Position numbers and translations under genes: made by a program. Shown piece by piece: positions 52,104-61,204 of a stretch of DNA of 64,000 bases; positions within the stretch are counted from its first letter, which is position 1; every line of letters begins with the position of its first letter. The stretch covers positions 3,472,001 through 3,536,000 of the forward strand of contig OZ220731.1 of the NCBI GenBank assembly GCA_965116785.1. The letters are read 5' to 3'. This DNA is from Bin87 sp965116785. GTDB taxonomy: Bacteria; Chloroflexota; Dehalococcoidia; Lucifugimonadales; UBA3495. Below the pieces are notes generated by a model. That model was not told the DNA's origin. It did no database searches and saw nothing but the letters and a program-made list of their open reading frames with translations.

Positions 52104-52699
52104 CAGCCTTCCTGCGCTGCCGCCAGCGCCCGCTCCGCACGCCGACGCGCCGAACGTCTCCCGTACAACCGAGCGCACAGGGAGGTCATCACCTCGGTCA
52201 CGTCCCTGACCAGGTCATCCTCGAGCTCGCCTTCTTCCATCACCAGGATGCGGGCTCCCCTTCCTGCCAGGGCAGCCTCCACGTACTCAAACCCGAAACG
52301 GCTCAACCGTTCCCGATGCTCCACCACTATCATTCCTACCGTGTGATCCGCCACCAAACGCCGCAGACGTCGACGGTTGCCATTCAGGCCGGAACCGGTC
52401 TCCTTCACCACCTCGTCAGGCCGGAATCCCTGTTGCGTCGCCCATTCCACAACCCGGCCCACCTGTCGGTCCAGATCATCTTTCTGATCAGCCGATGAAA
52501 CTCGAGCGTACACCACGCAACGTCCATCCTGCTCGGGAGGAACGACCACGTAGTAGCGCCCGTTTGGCAATTGCTCTATCTGAAGCTCGGGCGGCAACTT
52601 TCCGGCATGGTGCATTCGTGCCGTGGTGGCTTTGTCGAAACCGTACAAGCGTCCCCAAGCAGTGAGACTGATACGACGACTAACAACGTCCATAATCAA
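52103..52699 (-). CDS. tnpA: IS607-family serine recombinase
   Basis: Encodes 198 residues. An N-terminal MerR-like HTH region (LTAWGRLYGFDKATTARMHH) and a wing (PNGRYYVVVP) precede the catalytic resolvase domain: VVYARVSSADQKDDLDRQ, with the nucleophilic Ser in ARVSS, and VVEHRERLSRFGFEYVEAAL, with the LxR-R motif. The length is typical. An ATG at 52693 is an alternative start. The frame is intact, so the recombinase may work. Its upstream region holds a 17-bp palindrome. Confidence 0.9.
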   Translation of the reverse strand: MIMDVVSRRISLTAWGRLYGFDKATTARMHHAGKLPPELQIEQLPNGRYYVVVPPEQDGRCVVYARVSSADQKDDLDRQVGRVVEWATQQGFRPDEVVKETGSGLNGNRRRLRRLVADHTVGMIVVEHRERLSRFGFEYVEAALAGRGARILVMEEGELEDDLVRDVTEVMTSLCARLYGRRSARRRAERALAAAQEG

Positions 52700-52714
52700 C
52701 TAGAATAGACTAAA

Positions 52715-52731
52715 TTGGCAACTGTTGCCAA
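52715..52731. promoter_or_regulatory. 17-bp palindrome upstream of tnpA
   Basis: TTGGCAAC, one central base, GTTGCCAA: a perfect inverted repeat 16 bases from the tnpA start. Good candidate for a binding site of the recombinase HTH or of a repressor; it overlaps the expected promoter. Confidence 0.5.
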
Positions 52732-53127
52732 CCCCCTTTCAGGGGCCTCACAGGGATTCTGATGCAACGTCTCCGGCATCAAATCCGCCGAAAACGGCAT
52801 GATACGGCTAGATGCTGGCCAGACGATGCCCATCGAAAATATGAACACCTTTCCTGGCTGCGGCGCCGGGAGCTCGGGCTTGACTCCCGCACAATCAGAG
52901 GCCGACCGCGGTGTAGTAGTCTCCGGCTTCAACGGGCGGTTGCTCTGCCTGTCGCCGCAGCCATCCACAACTGCCGGTGGAGGCACCGCATGTTTGAGCT
53001 CGTCTTTGTCGCTGCCCTGCTCGGGCTAGGCGTGGTCGCCGCGGCGGCCTTCGTCAGCCTCTTGTTAGCCGGCCCCGTTTGACGGCCGCGATGCTCACCA
53101 CGACCGCCCTACAAGTCAATGATCCCG

Positions 53128-53230
53128 TGGTGCCGGGAGCGTGGGGACATCCTTCCCCGCCGAAGAGAGGCTGCCACCGTCCGTCGCGGCTGAAGCTCCA
53201 ACAGGCGGATCACGCCGCCTGTCGCCACGG
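53128..53230 (+). repeat. Duplicated leader, copy 1
   Basis: Shares GCCGGGAGCG, GGGA-CATCCT, CGCCGAAG or TGCCGAAG, GAA-CTCCAAC-GGCG and CCGCC-GTCGCC with 53566-53680 in the same order and spacing. It directly precedes the gene at 53261. AGGCGG and CCGCCT can pair. Confidence 0.55.
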
Positions 53231-53260
53231 CCTACACCAACGCAACCCAAGAGGCATACC

Positions 53261-53551
53261 ATGTCCGATACGAACTCCCCAGACTGGCCCGCCGAAAGCA
53301 ACACCGCCTGGTGGTCCGAGCCGGTTTCCCGCAGCGACGGTTCCGCCGCCCACGCCTTCGTGCTCGATCTGCGGCCACCTTCCGAGACGAGCATCCGCTG
53401 GGCGACGCCCCTGCATTACTACGGCGGCGTCTGCGACACCAACGTCAACGGCGTGCAACGGCTGTGCATCGTCCCTGACCCGCAGCCAGGCGTTGCCGAG
53501 GCCAAGATCGTCGCCCTGGAACGGCAACGGGTCCTCGCCCCCGAAAGTTAG
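53261..53551 (+). CDS. Small hypothetical protein between duplicated leaders
   Basis: Encodes 96 residues; AAGAGG lies before the ATG at 53261. Sequence: DTNSPDWPAESNTAWWSEPV, then a compact part with AHAFVLDLRPPSETSIRW, YYGGVCDTNVNGVQRLC and a helical end. No recognised motif. It lies between two copies of a 105-bp leader, which suggests that a second gene once followed. Confidence 0.5.
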   Translation: MSDTNSPDWPAESNTAWWSEPVSRSDGSAAHAFVLDLRPPSETSIRWATPLHYYGGVCDTNVNGVQRLCIVPDPQPGVAEAKIVALERQRVLAPES

Positions 53552-53565
53552 AGCATCAACTCCGC

Positions 53566-53680
53566 GGCGCCGGGAGCGCGGGATCATCCTATCCTGCCGA
53601 AGCGAAGGACGGTTGAACATCCATCAATCCGACCGTCTCGAAACTCCAACGGGCGCACCCTCCGCCCGTCGCCGCGGTCT
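53566..53680 (+). repeat. Duplicated leader, copy 2
   Basis: Second copy of the block at 53128, with an extra hairpin GACGGT / ACCGTC around 53600-53630 and GGGCG / CGCCC near 53660. No intact gene follows it. Confidence 0.55.
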
Positions 53681-54312
53681 CCCTTGCGGGAGTGCTACAC
53701 CTGCGGGCAATCCCCGAGAGGTTGGTCAACCTACGCAGCAGGTATCGTCGTTGCCCGACTTGGGTCTGTCAACCGACGCGGCACATACCGTTATTACCTG
53801 ACGGGACAGACCCTCCCGAGCGCCCACTTACCTATCAGGACGACCCCGTCGCCGGCCAGCTGACCGGTATTCCATCGCCGAACATCTGGGCATTCGCCAA
53901 CGCGGCGGAGTCCGCAGCGACGACATAGCTCTGCAGTGGGCTGTTGGCCACCACCGGCCGAGACAACCTCATCGCCCGTTCCTGCTGGAACCTCCGCAAC
54001 GCGCGTGCAACACCGCCGATGGTGTACTGCCCGCAGTGGTCGCCCGAGGGCGAGGCCAGCCGCCACCGACAACGGCGCTCCAGATTTTGTTCCCCGCACC
54101 AGATGCCGCTAATTGAGCCCACAGAGCCGCCCGGACAGCCTCCCACAGCGTCCCACGTCATTCTGCCACCGAGCCAGTTCCACGCCTTATATGTGAAAAA
54201 GCACAGTCCTCTACACGCGGAGCCTGTGGAAACCAGGAAGGCGACAGACCGACAACGTACTCAAGGTCCTGCATGCCGACACCACAGACGAACCATTGCC
54301 CGCAGGACGAGC
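53681..54312. other. Gene-free stretch after the second leader
   Basis: A short plus-strand frame ending near 53928 (RPLTYQDDPVAGQLTGIPSP) has some protein character but no start signal. It may be a decayed gene once driven by the second leader. Nothing else supported. Confidence 0.35.
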
Positions 54313-54564
54313 CTAGCCGTCTGCCTCGTCGTCAGACGAAGCAGAGTCCGAAACCTCGGAACCAGACTCACGCAGACTGCGGATCTCAGCCACCACATCA
54401 GCAAGAGCGGCAACGATTCGGTCGTTGCCCTTATCCACCTTGTCGCCGACTTCCCTGATCGCCTCCGTCTGCTCCGCCATCGCACGGTCAAAGTGCCGCT
54501 GGGTGACCGGCGGATCAAATATCCTGCCCAACCAGCCCTGCACTCTCATCGAAACATCTGCCAC
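54313..54564 (-). CDS. Small coiled-coil protein
   Basis: Encodes 83 residues from a GTG; an ATG at 54549 is possible. Core: VTQRHFDRAMAEQTEAIREV and KVDKGNDRIVAALADVVAEI, a heptad-rich helix, ending in an acidic serine-rich tail. Similar in style to the cytoplasmic helix of the 13969 membrane protein. Weak start signal; function unknown. Confidence 0.45.
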   Translation of the reverse strand: MADVSMRVQGWLGRIFDPPVTQRHFDRAMAEQTEAIREVGDKVDKGNDRIVAALADVVAEIRSLRESGSEVSDSASSDDEADG

Positions 54565-55082
54565 CGCGATGACGTCAGCTGCATCCTACGAAAACCCGAC
54601 ACGTCGAGCACGGCCGTAAGTATCAACGTGAAGCCGGCAGTGGTCAACTGGCGGACGCAGGGCAGACGAAAACAACCAAGACTGGAAATATGCGCCCATG
54701 CGGTGCAAGGGCCGCACAGGGGCTCCAGCGCGGGAATTGCGGTACTCTGGCGACGCGTGGCTAAGCAGCCGCGGCGACTCGCGCCAGCGCAACACCGCCG
54801 ACTATCTATCTCCCCAACGCCGGCCGCCGGTTTCGCTGCCGGTGCCGGATACCCCGAATTTCGGCCGCGGTACCGCTTGGGGGCCGCCGGGACGGCATCA
54901 AAGGCTCGCACAACACGTCTGGCGACTTCGAGCCGCCGCGTCGCGGCGGCAGGCCTGCACTTCTGCCCGACTCCGACGGAGACAATCCTGCGGCTGCCGA
55001 TTAGATCAGCAGGCGACGGGCAATGTCGACACCCTGGTAACAGCGCAGCCCGAGAAACAAGGGACCAGACGGGACCGTCCGA
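54565..55082. other. Gene-free stretch
   Basis: About 520 bases upstream of the coiled-coil gene and downstream of the LuxR-type gene. No supported frame, repeat copy or clear terminator. Confidence 0.35.
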
Positions 55083-56024
55083 TCATTCCGTCGGAATGAT
55101 GCCCAGCCGCATGGCGATCACGACGGCGTCCAGCCGACTGGACGCACCCAACCTGCGCCTCAGGTTCTCGATGTGCTTCCGCACCGTGTACCAACTCACG
55201 CCCAGTTCCTCGGCGATGTACTTCGTCTCCCACCCCAACGCCAGGTAGGACAGCACCTCCAGCTGTCGGTCGGTCAAGCGAACCTCGGGCTGTCCGGGAC
55301 GCGCGCCACGAGACGCATCGCCTCGCTCGGCCGGTTCGGCAGATTGACTCGCCTCAGGACGTGTCCCCAAGTCCGAAAAGAAATCATCCAAGCGCACGCG
55401 CTCGCCCGGCCCCGAGGCTCCTATCCCCATCCTTTCCTCGGGCAGCTCTTCATCCTCCCCAGACCTTGGAATGGGCGTACCGAACGAAAAATCTTCGTAC
55501 CCCTCGAGCTCGTAGCGCTCCTGCCTCACTGCACGCCCCGGCATGCCCAACGCTACCAGCCGCTCGACATCCGCCAACGCTGCCTCTTCCCCCGTATCGC
55601 CGAACAGGTACACCAGTAACGGTCCGCTCTGCTCGACCCCCGACACCGCCATCGGTGTCACAACTAACCACTTCCACTCTCCCCAGGAACACCGGGCCCT
55701 CAGCCTGCCGCGACTCGGCATCTGGCCATCTCGCAGACTGCGCATGATGGGGCACCCATCCTCGCAACCCTCGGACAGGGTAACGCCCGCCACTCCGCCA
55801 GCGATAGAGGAACAACGCCGGCCGACGACCCGGTCCGGCCTGTAGCCCAGAATCTCACGAGCGCGTTCGTTCCAGAAAACCACCGTTTGGTCCGTCGTCA
55901 GCACGAACGCCCCACACGACACCGACGACAGAAGCCCGATTAGCCCATCCGGCGTCAAGTTGCCTATCTCCCGCCCGTGGACCATGTGGCCCAACGCGCA
56001 TCCGGCCTCGAAACCCGCCCTCAT
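55083..56024 (-). CDS. PAS-LuxR transcriptional regulator
   Basis: Encodes 313 residues. The N-terminal PAS domain (about 28-140) shows CGAFVLTTDQTVVFWNERAR, EILGYRPDRVVGRRC and a C-x9-C pair. A low-complexity charged linker follows (about 175-245). The C-terminal LuxR-type HTH is complete: VRLTDRQLEVLSYLALGWET, KYIAEELGVSWYTVRKHIEN, LRRRLGASSRLDAVVIAM. It should bind DNA, with the PAS domain sensing a small molecule, redox state or light; the ligand is unknown. The start is uncertain (56024 or the ATG at 55985). It is divergent from the TPR lipoprotein gene and may regulate it. Confidence 0.85.
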   Translation of the reverse strand: MRAGFEAGCALGHMVHGREIGNLTPDGLIGLLSSVSCGAFVLTTDQTVVFWNERAREILGYRPDRVVGRRCSSIAGGVAGVTLSEGCEDGCPIMRSLRDGQMPSRGRLRARCSWGEWKWLVVTPMAVSGVEQSGPLLVYLFGDTGEEAALADVERLVALGMPGRAVRQERYELEGYEDFSFGTPIPRSGEDEELPEERMGIGASGPGERVRLDDFFSDLGTRPEASQSAEPAERGDASRGARPGQPEVRLTDRQLEVLSYLALGWETKYIAEELGVSWYTVRKHIENLRRRLGASSRLDAVVIAMRLGIIPTE

Positions 56025-56210
56025 CAGACGTGTCCGACATCAGCTTCCCCACGTACCCCACACCAACGAAAACGTAAGCTCCCCGCAACCTGCGGTCTAT
56101 TAGTCATCTGTCTAATTCACCCCAGAGCACTATCTGTGCCCAAGGTTCAACATCACCGTCTGCAAGAGAAGGGAACTTCGGTCCTGTACTACAGATACGA
56201 CATCGCATCG

Positions 56211-56240
56211 TTGACGGTTGTTAGACAAAAGCACTACACT
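56211..56240 (+). promoter_or_regulatory. Candidate sigma-70 promoter for the TPR lipoprotein
   Basis: TTGACG and TACACT with an 18-base spacer, 100 bases before the lipoprotein start, in the 317-base divergent intergenic region with the PAS-LuxR gene. Confidence 0.4.
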
Positions 56241-56341
56241 CGCTCCGCCTTGAGGTCGGTGACACGAGTGGGACAAATACACCCTCGTCCCGGCGAGGCC
56301 GAACACGGCCCCGCACCAGAGCCTCAAGCGGAGGTTTGCCA

Positions 56342-58591
56342 ATGAACAACAATCACGTAGCCGACGCCGGACACACGGCTAAGACCGCTCTCTTGCAATG
56401 GCTGTCAGAAGCAGCGCCGGTGGTCCTGGCCAAGTCGCCGTCCATCAACCGCAGGTTGGTCGCGCCAGTCCTGGTCACCACGTTGATCGCCTCCGTCGCC
56501 CTGGCCGCCTGCGGTGCCGAGGAACCCTCTCCAGAGCCTGCCGAAGCAAGGCCAGACACCCAATCGGCGGGAAGAACGGACGCAGAAACACCAAGGAATG
56601 CTGCCCGAAACGTCGTTGCGGACGCGACCGCGCCCGCCGACGACCGGCAGTTGGTCAAAGCAAACAGTACCGATTCGAACGGCTCCAGCGAGCCGCGCCA
56701 ATCGAGCAAATCGGAACCCACGGGGACACCAGCAACATCAGCCGCAACCGGACAGAGCGAGCAAACCATTCCAACGGTCCCCACGGATGAGCAGGTCAAA
56801 CAGGCGGAAGAGCTCTATGTGGAAGCTGAGCTCCACCTGTTGAACCAAAGGTTCCACCGGGCGACGCACGCCCTTGACCAGGCCATCGTCATCAACCCCG
56901 ACCTGGTTGAGGCCTACACCCTGCGCGGTTTCGCCCGGACGATGGTTGGGGACCACCCCGGTGCCATGCAGGACTTCGACATGGCGCTGGATATGGACGC
57001 GGAGAACGCCGGACGCGCCTACGCGTTCCGGTCCTACTTGCATAGCGAGATGGAGAACTACGAAGACGCACTCGCGGATGCCCAGAGAGCCCTGGAAACG
57101 GTGAACTACGAAAACGAGTTCGCATGGGCGGATGCCAGCCTCGCCAAGTTCACAGCCCAGTACCGTTCAGGAGATTTCAGCGCCATCGAATACCACGACT
57201 TACAGCGTCGCCCCTCCGGATCAATCCACGAGCTTAACGAGAAGCTTGCGCCCTATGGCCTGTCCAGGCTCTATCCGCAGTACGCCGACCTGAACCGGAG
57301 TATCGAGACCATCCTGGAAGCAGACACTCATCTCCTTCTCAACCCAGACGACGCCAGTTCCCACTACAACCGCTACAACGCTCACTTGGAGCTGCAATGG
57401 CATGCCAAGGCATTGCAGGACTTGGACCGGATCGTCGAACTGTCCAAAGAAGAACACCAACCAAAACTGTACCTCCAGAGAGCAAGAATCTGGGCCCAGT
57501 CCGGCGACTACGAATCCCTCGTCCAGAACGCGGGGGACCTTGACGCCAGTCGGGACATCGAAACTTCAGCCCTGCTGGCAGTCGCCTACTGGAACGCCCG
57601 CGATGCCCAGCAGGCGACTGACGCCATTAATGCGTTCGACTACAGCGACCCGAAGGCACTTTTCCAGTGGAACGAGGATTACCCGCCCACGAACGCCGAC
57701 TCCCTCTACCCCAACGACGCCAACGAGATCGCCGCACATCTGGCAATCAAGGGCACCTTACTGGCCGCCCAAGGACAGCTCGATGAAGGCCTCAAGTACC
57801 TGAACCTGCCCTCCTGCAACGACAGGATCATCGCCGCCACCGCCGAGGACATACCAATCACCTGGCACCCAACGCGCAGCGGCGAAACCGCCCTCCACAT
57901 CATCGCTTCTCAACTGGCGAACTCGTGGTTCAACGCCAAGCGGTACGGCAGTCCGTGGACGGAGATGAACCAGGCCAAGGCCATGTGGGAATGGTGCGAC
58001 TACCCTGACGAGTTCATCGCCGACCCCGAGGCCGGCATGTGGGCGACCATGGCTCTGCCTCCCCACGTCAATCAGCCCAACCCGCCGTTTCCGACACGCG
58101 TCTCTTACAGCACCCGCACCAGCCATCCGAACTTCTTCGACCCCATCGTCATCGCGTCGGACAACCCCAGCCTGCACCACTACATGGCCGCCTGGGCCCA
58201 GTTGGGGTCGTCGTACTCCACCGCCGTCGACATCATGCGGGACATCGACCGCGCGATTGCACTGGGCAGCGACAACCCCGACGCCCACCGCATCGAAGCG
58301 GAGACCCATCTGGCCTGGGCATTGGGATGGAACCCCATATCCCGCCCTGGCAACGATGCCTGGCAGGCTTGGAGGGAACACCACCACGACCAGGCAGTCG
58401 ATGCTTACTCCATCTACGAGTCGCTGGCCTCACCCGAACGGTGGGAGGCAGCCAGATACCACTTCACACGCGGCATGCTGCTGGGCCGGATGGACCGAAA
58501 AGAAGAGGCGCAATCTGCCTACCGACAGGCGTTCCAGCACGGTTTTAGCGAAGAAGCCGTGAAGCAAGCCCTCATGGAACTCAATCGGTAA
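56342..58591 (+). CDS. Large TPR-repeat lipoprotein
   Basis: Encodes 749 residues; GGAGG lies seven bases before the ATG at 56342. A long N-terminal segment leads to a hydrophobic helix and the lipobox ALAAC (about residue 57), so the mature protein should be surface- or periplasm-anchored. A Thr/Ser/Pro-rich linker follows (about 58-145). TPR helices are clear at YVEAELHLLNQRFHRATHAL, VEAYTLRGFARTMVGDHPGA, YAFRSYLHSEMENYEDALAD, HYNRYNAHLELQWHAKALQD and near the end HFTRGMLLGRMDRKEEAQSA. The middle (about 480-640) is a less repetitive domain. Probably a scaffold for protein interactions outside the cytoplasm. Confidence 0.8.
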   Translation: MNNNHVADAGHTAKTALLQWLSEAAPVVLAKSPSINRRLVAPVLVTTLIASVALAACGAEEPSPEPAEARPDTQSAGRTDAETPRNAARNVVADATAPADDRQLVKANSTDSNGSSEPRQSSKSEPTGTPATSAATGQSEQTIPTVPTDEQVKQAEELYVEAELHLLNQRFHRATHALDQAIVINPDLVEAYTLRGFARTMVGDHPGAMQDFDMALDMDAENAGRAYAFRSYLHSEMENYEDALADAQRALETVNYENEFAWADASLAKFTAQYRSGDFSAIEYHDLQRRPSGSIHELNEKLAPYGLSRLYPQYADLNRSIETILEADTHLLLNPDDASSHYNRYNAHLELQWHAKALQDLDRIVELSKEEHQPKLYLQRARIWAQSGDYESLVQNAGDLDASRDIETSALLAVAYWNARDAQQATDAINAFDYSDPKALFQWNEDYPPTNADSLYPNDANEIAAHLAIKGTLLAAQGQLDEGLKYLNLPSCNDRIIAATAEDIPITWHPTRSGETALHIIASQLANSWFNAKRYGSPWTEMNQAKAMWEWCDYPDEFIADPEAGMWATMALPPHVNQPNPPFPTRVSYSTRTSHPNFFDPIVIASDNPSLHHYMAAWAQLGSSYSTAVDIMRDIDRAIALGSDNPDAHRIEAETHLAWALGWNPISRPGNDAWQAWREHHHDQAVDAYSIYESLASPERWEAARYHFTRGMLLGRMDRKEEAQSAYRQAFQHGFSEEAVKQALMELNR

Positions 58592-58763
58592 CCAGCCCGC
58601 CGGCGTGCCACAACTTTGACCAAAAATCCGACCGCGGCACGGCGTGTCGTCAACCGCTCAAATCCGTCATCGACGTGCAAACGCGTACCCGGACCCTGGC
58701 GAGTAGCAAGTGGCCCACTACCACACCGCGTCGTCGGTTCGTCCGCCGAATGGAGGTTTCTCG

Positions 58764-59144
58764 ATGCAGAAAGTGCACGCAGTCGAGGCACTATGCCCTC
58801 GCCCAGATGGCCTAGCCCAGTGGCTCTGCCAAGTCGGAGATTCACTCTTCCCGAGCCGGAGGCCACTACCTGAGCCAATCCGGCGCTGGCGCCCCGAACG
58901 ACCCCACGGGAACCGCGGGTCCGTCAACTGCCTTGCGTTGTCCCTGAATGGGAACAAAGCAGCATCCCGATCCAGCAGCTTCACGCTCGCGAAAACCCGC
59001 CACAGTCTGACGCATGCGCCCACGAGGAAGGTCCGCGGCCGCAACCCGAGACGAATCCTGTGCGGAAATCCCACCTATTGCCGTTTTGGCGTCTTGGCGT
59101 CGAACCGGTTCACGGCCAACGGCAATGGTCTCCGCCGCTCATAG
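58764..59144 (+). CDS. Doubtful ORF with good ribosome-binding site
   Basis: GGAGG lies seven bases before the ATG and a terminator overlaps the stop, both of which argue for a gene. The 126-residue product (MQKVHAVEALCPRPDGLAQW) is Arg-, Ser- and Pro-rich without recognisable domain. Either an orphan basic protein or the decayed remainder of one. Confidence 0.35.
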   Translation: MQKVHAVEALCPRPDGLAQWLCQVGDSLFPSRRPLPEPIRRWRPERPHGNRGSVNCLALSLNGNKAASRSSSFTLAKTRHSLTHAPTRKVRGRNPRRILCGNPTYCRFGVLASNRFTANGNGLRRS

Positions 59145-59159
59145 TCCGAGCGGCTTTTT
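59134..59159 (+). terminator. Rho-independent terminator
   Basis: GCCGCTC / GAGCGGC seven-bp stem, loop ATAGTCC, followed by TTTTT. Confidence 0.8.
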
Positions 59160-59285
59160 CATTTCCACGGCGGCCATTGCGCAGTTCGAAGCAAGTCTCC
59201 GGCTTCGACGCCCGGTCTGCGTCGCCGAACGTGACGCCGCCCCAGCCCAGCCAAGGTGGCGAACCAAGCCAAGGAGGAACCAACG

Positions 59286-59756
59286 ATGAGTTACGTAGAC
59301 GACAACCTGACGGTGGGAGAACAGGTCCTGCACAGGGCGAAACTGCACTGGGGCATCTTCGTTGCTCCGGCCATCCTGCTTTTCATCGGCTTCATCATCG
59401 CCATCTCCGTTGGCGCCGGCGTCGGCAGTGGCGGTGGGGCGTTCCTGGCGCTGGTCATCCTGCTTCTGTTCGCGATCCCCATCCTTCTCGCACTGAAGAC
59501 GTACCTGACCACCGAGTTCGCAGTTACTTCAAGGCGGGTCATTGCCAAGCGAGGACTGGTCAACCGCCACACCCTCGAATTGAACCACAATCGTGTCGAA
59601 GGGTTGGAAGTTCACCAAGGCGTAATACCTCGAATCTTCAACGCCGGCACCATTGTCGTTAACGGGACCGGACAATCTCGGCAGCAGATACCGTTCATCG
59701 CCCGCCCGATGGAGTTCCGGCGCAACGCCCTGGAAGTAATCGACGCCACTCCTTAG
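59286..59756 (+). CDS. Bacterial PH-domain (bPH2-type) membrane protein
   Basis: Encodes 156 residues; AAGGAGG precedes the ATG. N-terminal LTVGEQVLHRAKLHWGIFV, two hydrophobic helices (about 25-47 and 52-75), then YLTTEFAVTSRRVIAKRGLV, LNHNRVEGLEVHQGVIPRIF and AGTIVVNGTG. This is the DUF304/bPH2 pattern (two helices, then TxxRVIxxxGxxxxxxxxxxLxxIexvxvxqxxxgRlfgxGtIxv). Such proteins sit in the inner membrane; the domain may bind lipid or protein ligands. It may share a transcript with the next gene (about 130 bases apart). Confidence 0.85.
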   Translation: MSYVDDNLTVGEQVLHRAKLHWGIFVAPAILLFIGFIIAISVGAGVGSGGGAFLALVILLLFAIPILLALKTYLTTEFAVTSRRVIAKRGLVNRHTLELNHNRVEGLEVHQGVIPRIFNAGTIVVNGTGQSRQQIPFIARPMEFRRNALEVIDATP

Positions 59757-59887
59757 TGTCGCGCCGTTTCGACGCCCGTTACTACTCCAGCCGGCGTGCG
59801 CACGGTCTTGTGGCCGCCGTGGGCGCGCCAGCCATCCGAACGCACAACGCGTGCCCAAGTTTGATCAATACTGGAGGATTCAACACG

Positions 59888-61204
59888 ATGGCAGCGAATG
59901 GAACCCCGGAACAAACCAGCGAAACTCCCCGGAGCCGACAGCCTTCCGACGGTGGGTTCACGATCTCCAGCAAGATGCTCTTCATCGGCGGGGCCGCCGG
60001 CGCCGCGCTGTTGGTGGTCATCGTTGTAGTAGCACTCTTGGCGACCGGCGTCTTTGACGGAGGGGGAGGCGGCGCCTCCGGCGGCAAGGACTGGCTGGCC
60101 TACGTTCCCGCCGACGCCGCCGGCGTGGGCATCGCCGACAACCAAGCAATTTTCGGAGGTGACGTCCCCGAAGACTATGTCGAATACTGGGAAGACCAGG
60201 ACGACGGAGCGTCGGAAGAAACGTACGACTTCGTGGATGTGGACGAGGACGACCTCATCATTCACGCCACCGTAGTGGACAGCAGCTTCGACGACACCCT
60301 GGAAATCCTGCAGGGCAACTTTGACTTCGACATCATCCGCGAGGAGTTGGAGGACGGGCGAGACTGCGAAGACGACGACTATCGTGGCTTCGAGCTTTGG
60401 GAATGTCCGGGTCAGGCGTACCCGGCAGTGGCTCTGTTCGAGAAGGACAAGTACGTGGTTCTTGCGGCCCAACGACAGGGAGACCTTGAAGACGTCCTCA
60501 CCTACAAGAGCCGCACTCCGGAAAAACTGGCGAACGCCGCCGACAGCGACATCAAGAGAATGCTCGGCCAAACCGACGGCTGGCTGCAATGGGCCGTTCG
60601 CGGCGAAGCTTGCCCCATCAACCGATGTGAGGGTCTCGCCATCGCCGTGAGCAAAAGCAACGACAGCGCAGATATGCCCGTGTCCTTCTCCCTCCTGTTC
60701 AGCTCGGAACGCGCCGCCACAGCCGCCGAGGGAAACATCGAGATCGACGACCTGCTCGAAAGGTGGTTTTCCGTGTTCGATCTTGACCTGGACATCGGCG
60801 AGGTAAAAGCCGAGGGCGAGTTTGTGGTGGGCACCGGTACGGCGGAGTTCGTGGACCCGGACGACGCTCGTTCCTCTAGCCGAGACGGTGGCTCCGCCCA
60901 ACCTGTCCGAGCCCGGCAGCCAGCGCCGGCAGCCGCGGCAACGACCGCTCCGGCGAACTCCGCAAGCCACCGCGACCGTTGGGTGGAAGTGTGCTATGAC
61001 AAAAGCAGGGAGCTAAACGTGGATGGCTGCAGCTGTCTTTATCGGGTTCTAGCGACGGAGTTCGGTGACGCTCCCGACGCAATACCGGATTGGGACGCCA
61101 GTTGGGACTCTTGGTTCATGCACACCGGAGACCACGTAACGGACGTGGCCGGAGGCGCGGTCGACCAGATGTCCAACGGAGGTACCCCTAACGCCTGTCG
61201 ATGA
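59888..61204 (+). CDS. Membrane-anchored acidic extracytoplasmic protein
   Basis: Encodes 438 residues; GGAGG lies ten bases before the ATG. A polar cytoplasmic N-terminus (about 28 residues) precedes one helix (MLFIGGAAGAALLVVIVVVA) and a Gly-rich linker. The outer part begins WLAYVPADAAGVGIADNQAI and is very acidic (EYWEDQDDGASEETYDFVDV). It has paired cysteines and a fold of alternating strands and helices resembling DUF3352-type proteins (a tentative impression). A Pro/Ala/Thr linker (about 335-365) leads to a small C-terminal domain with four Cys (VCYDKSRELNVDGCSCLYRV). Probably an extracytoplasmic binding or sensing protein. Confidence 0.65.
   Translation: MAANGTPEQTSETPRSRQPSDGGFTISSKMLFIGGAAGAALLVVIVVVALLATGVFDGGGGGASGGKDWLAYVPADAAGVGIADNQAIFGGDVPEDYVEYWEDQDDGASEETYDFVDVDEDDLIIHATVVDSSFDDTLEILQGNFDFDIIREELEDGRDCEDDDYRGFELWECPGQAYPAVALFEKDKYVVLAAQRQGDLEDVLTYKSRTPEKLANAADSDIKRMLGQTDGWLQWAVRGEACPINRCEGLAIAVSKSNDSADMPVSFSLLFSSERAATAAEGNIEIDDLLERWFSVFDLDLDIGEVKAEGEFVVGTGTAEFVDPDDARSSSRDGGSAQPVRARQPAPAAAATTAPANSASHRDRWVEVCYDKSRELNVDGCSCLYRVLATEFGDAPDAIPDWDASWDSWFMHTGDHVTDVAGGAVDQMSNGGTPNACR

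Larger units (their letters stand above)
50400..52740 (-). mobile_element. IS607-type transposon (serine recombinase plus TnpB-like nuclease)
   Basis: Two genes in the standard IS607 order, read leftwards: a MerR-like HTH plus resolvase tnpA (52103-52699), and a tnpB-like gene (50532-52103). Their stop and start overlap by one base. IS607 elements lack inverted repeats and target duplications, so the ends given are approximate: just upstream of the tnpA palindrome, and the hairpin zone past tnpB. Confidence 0.75.

Noticed and set aside
50103..52346. A 747-codon plus-strand open frame
   Set aside because: It is the antisense of the IS607 tnpB gene; codon pattern and recognisable motifs belong to the minus strand.
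52889..53082. A 30-residue hydrophobic ORF ending near 53082
   Set aside because: It has a membrane-like sequence but no supporting start signal, conservation or partner gene.
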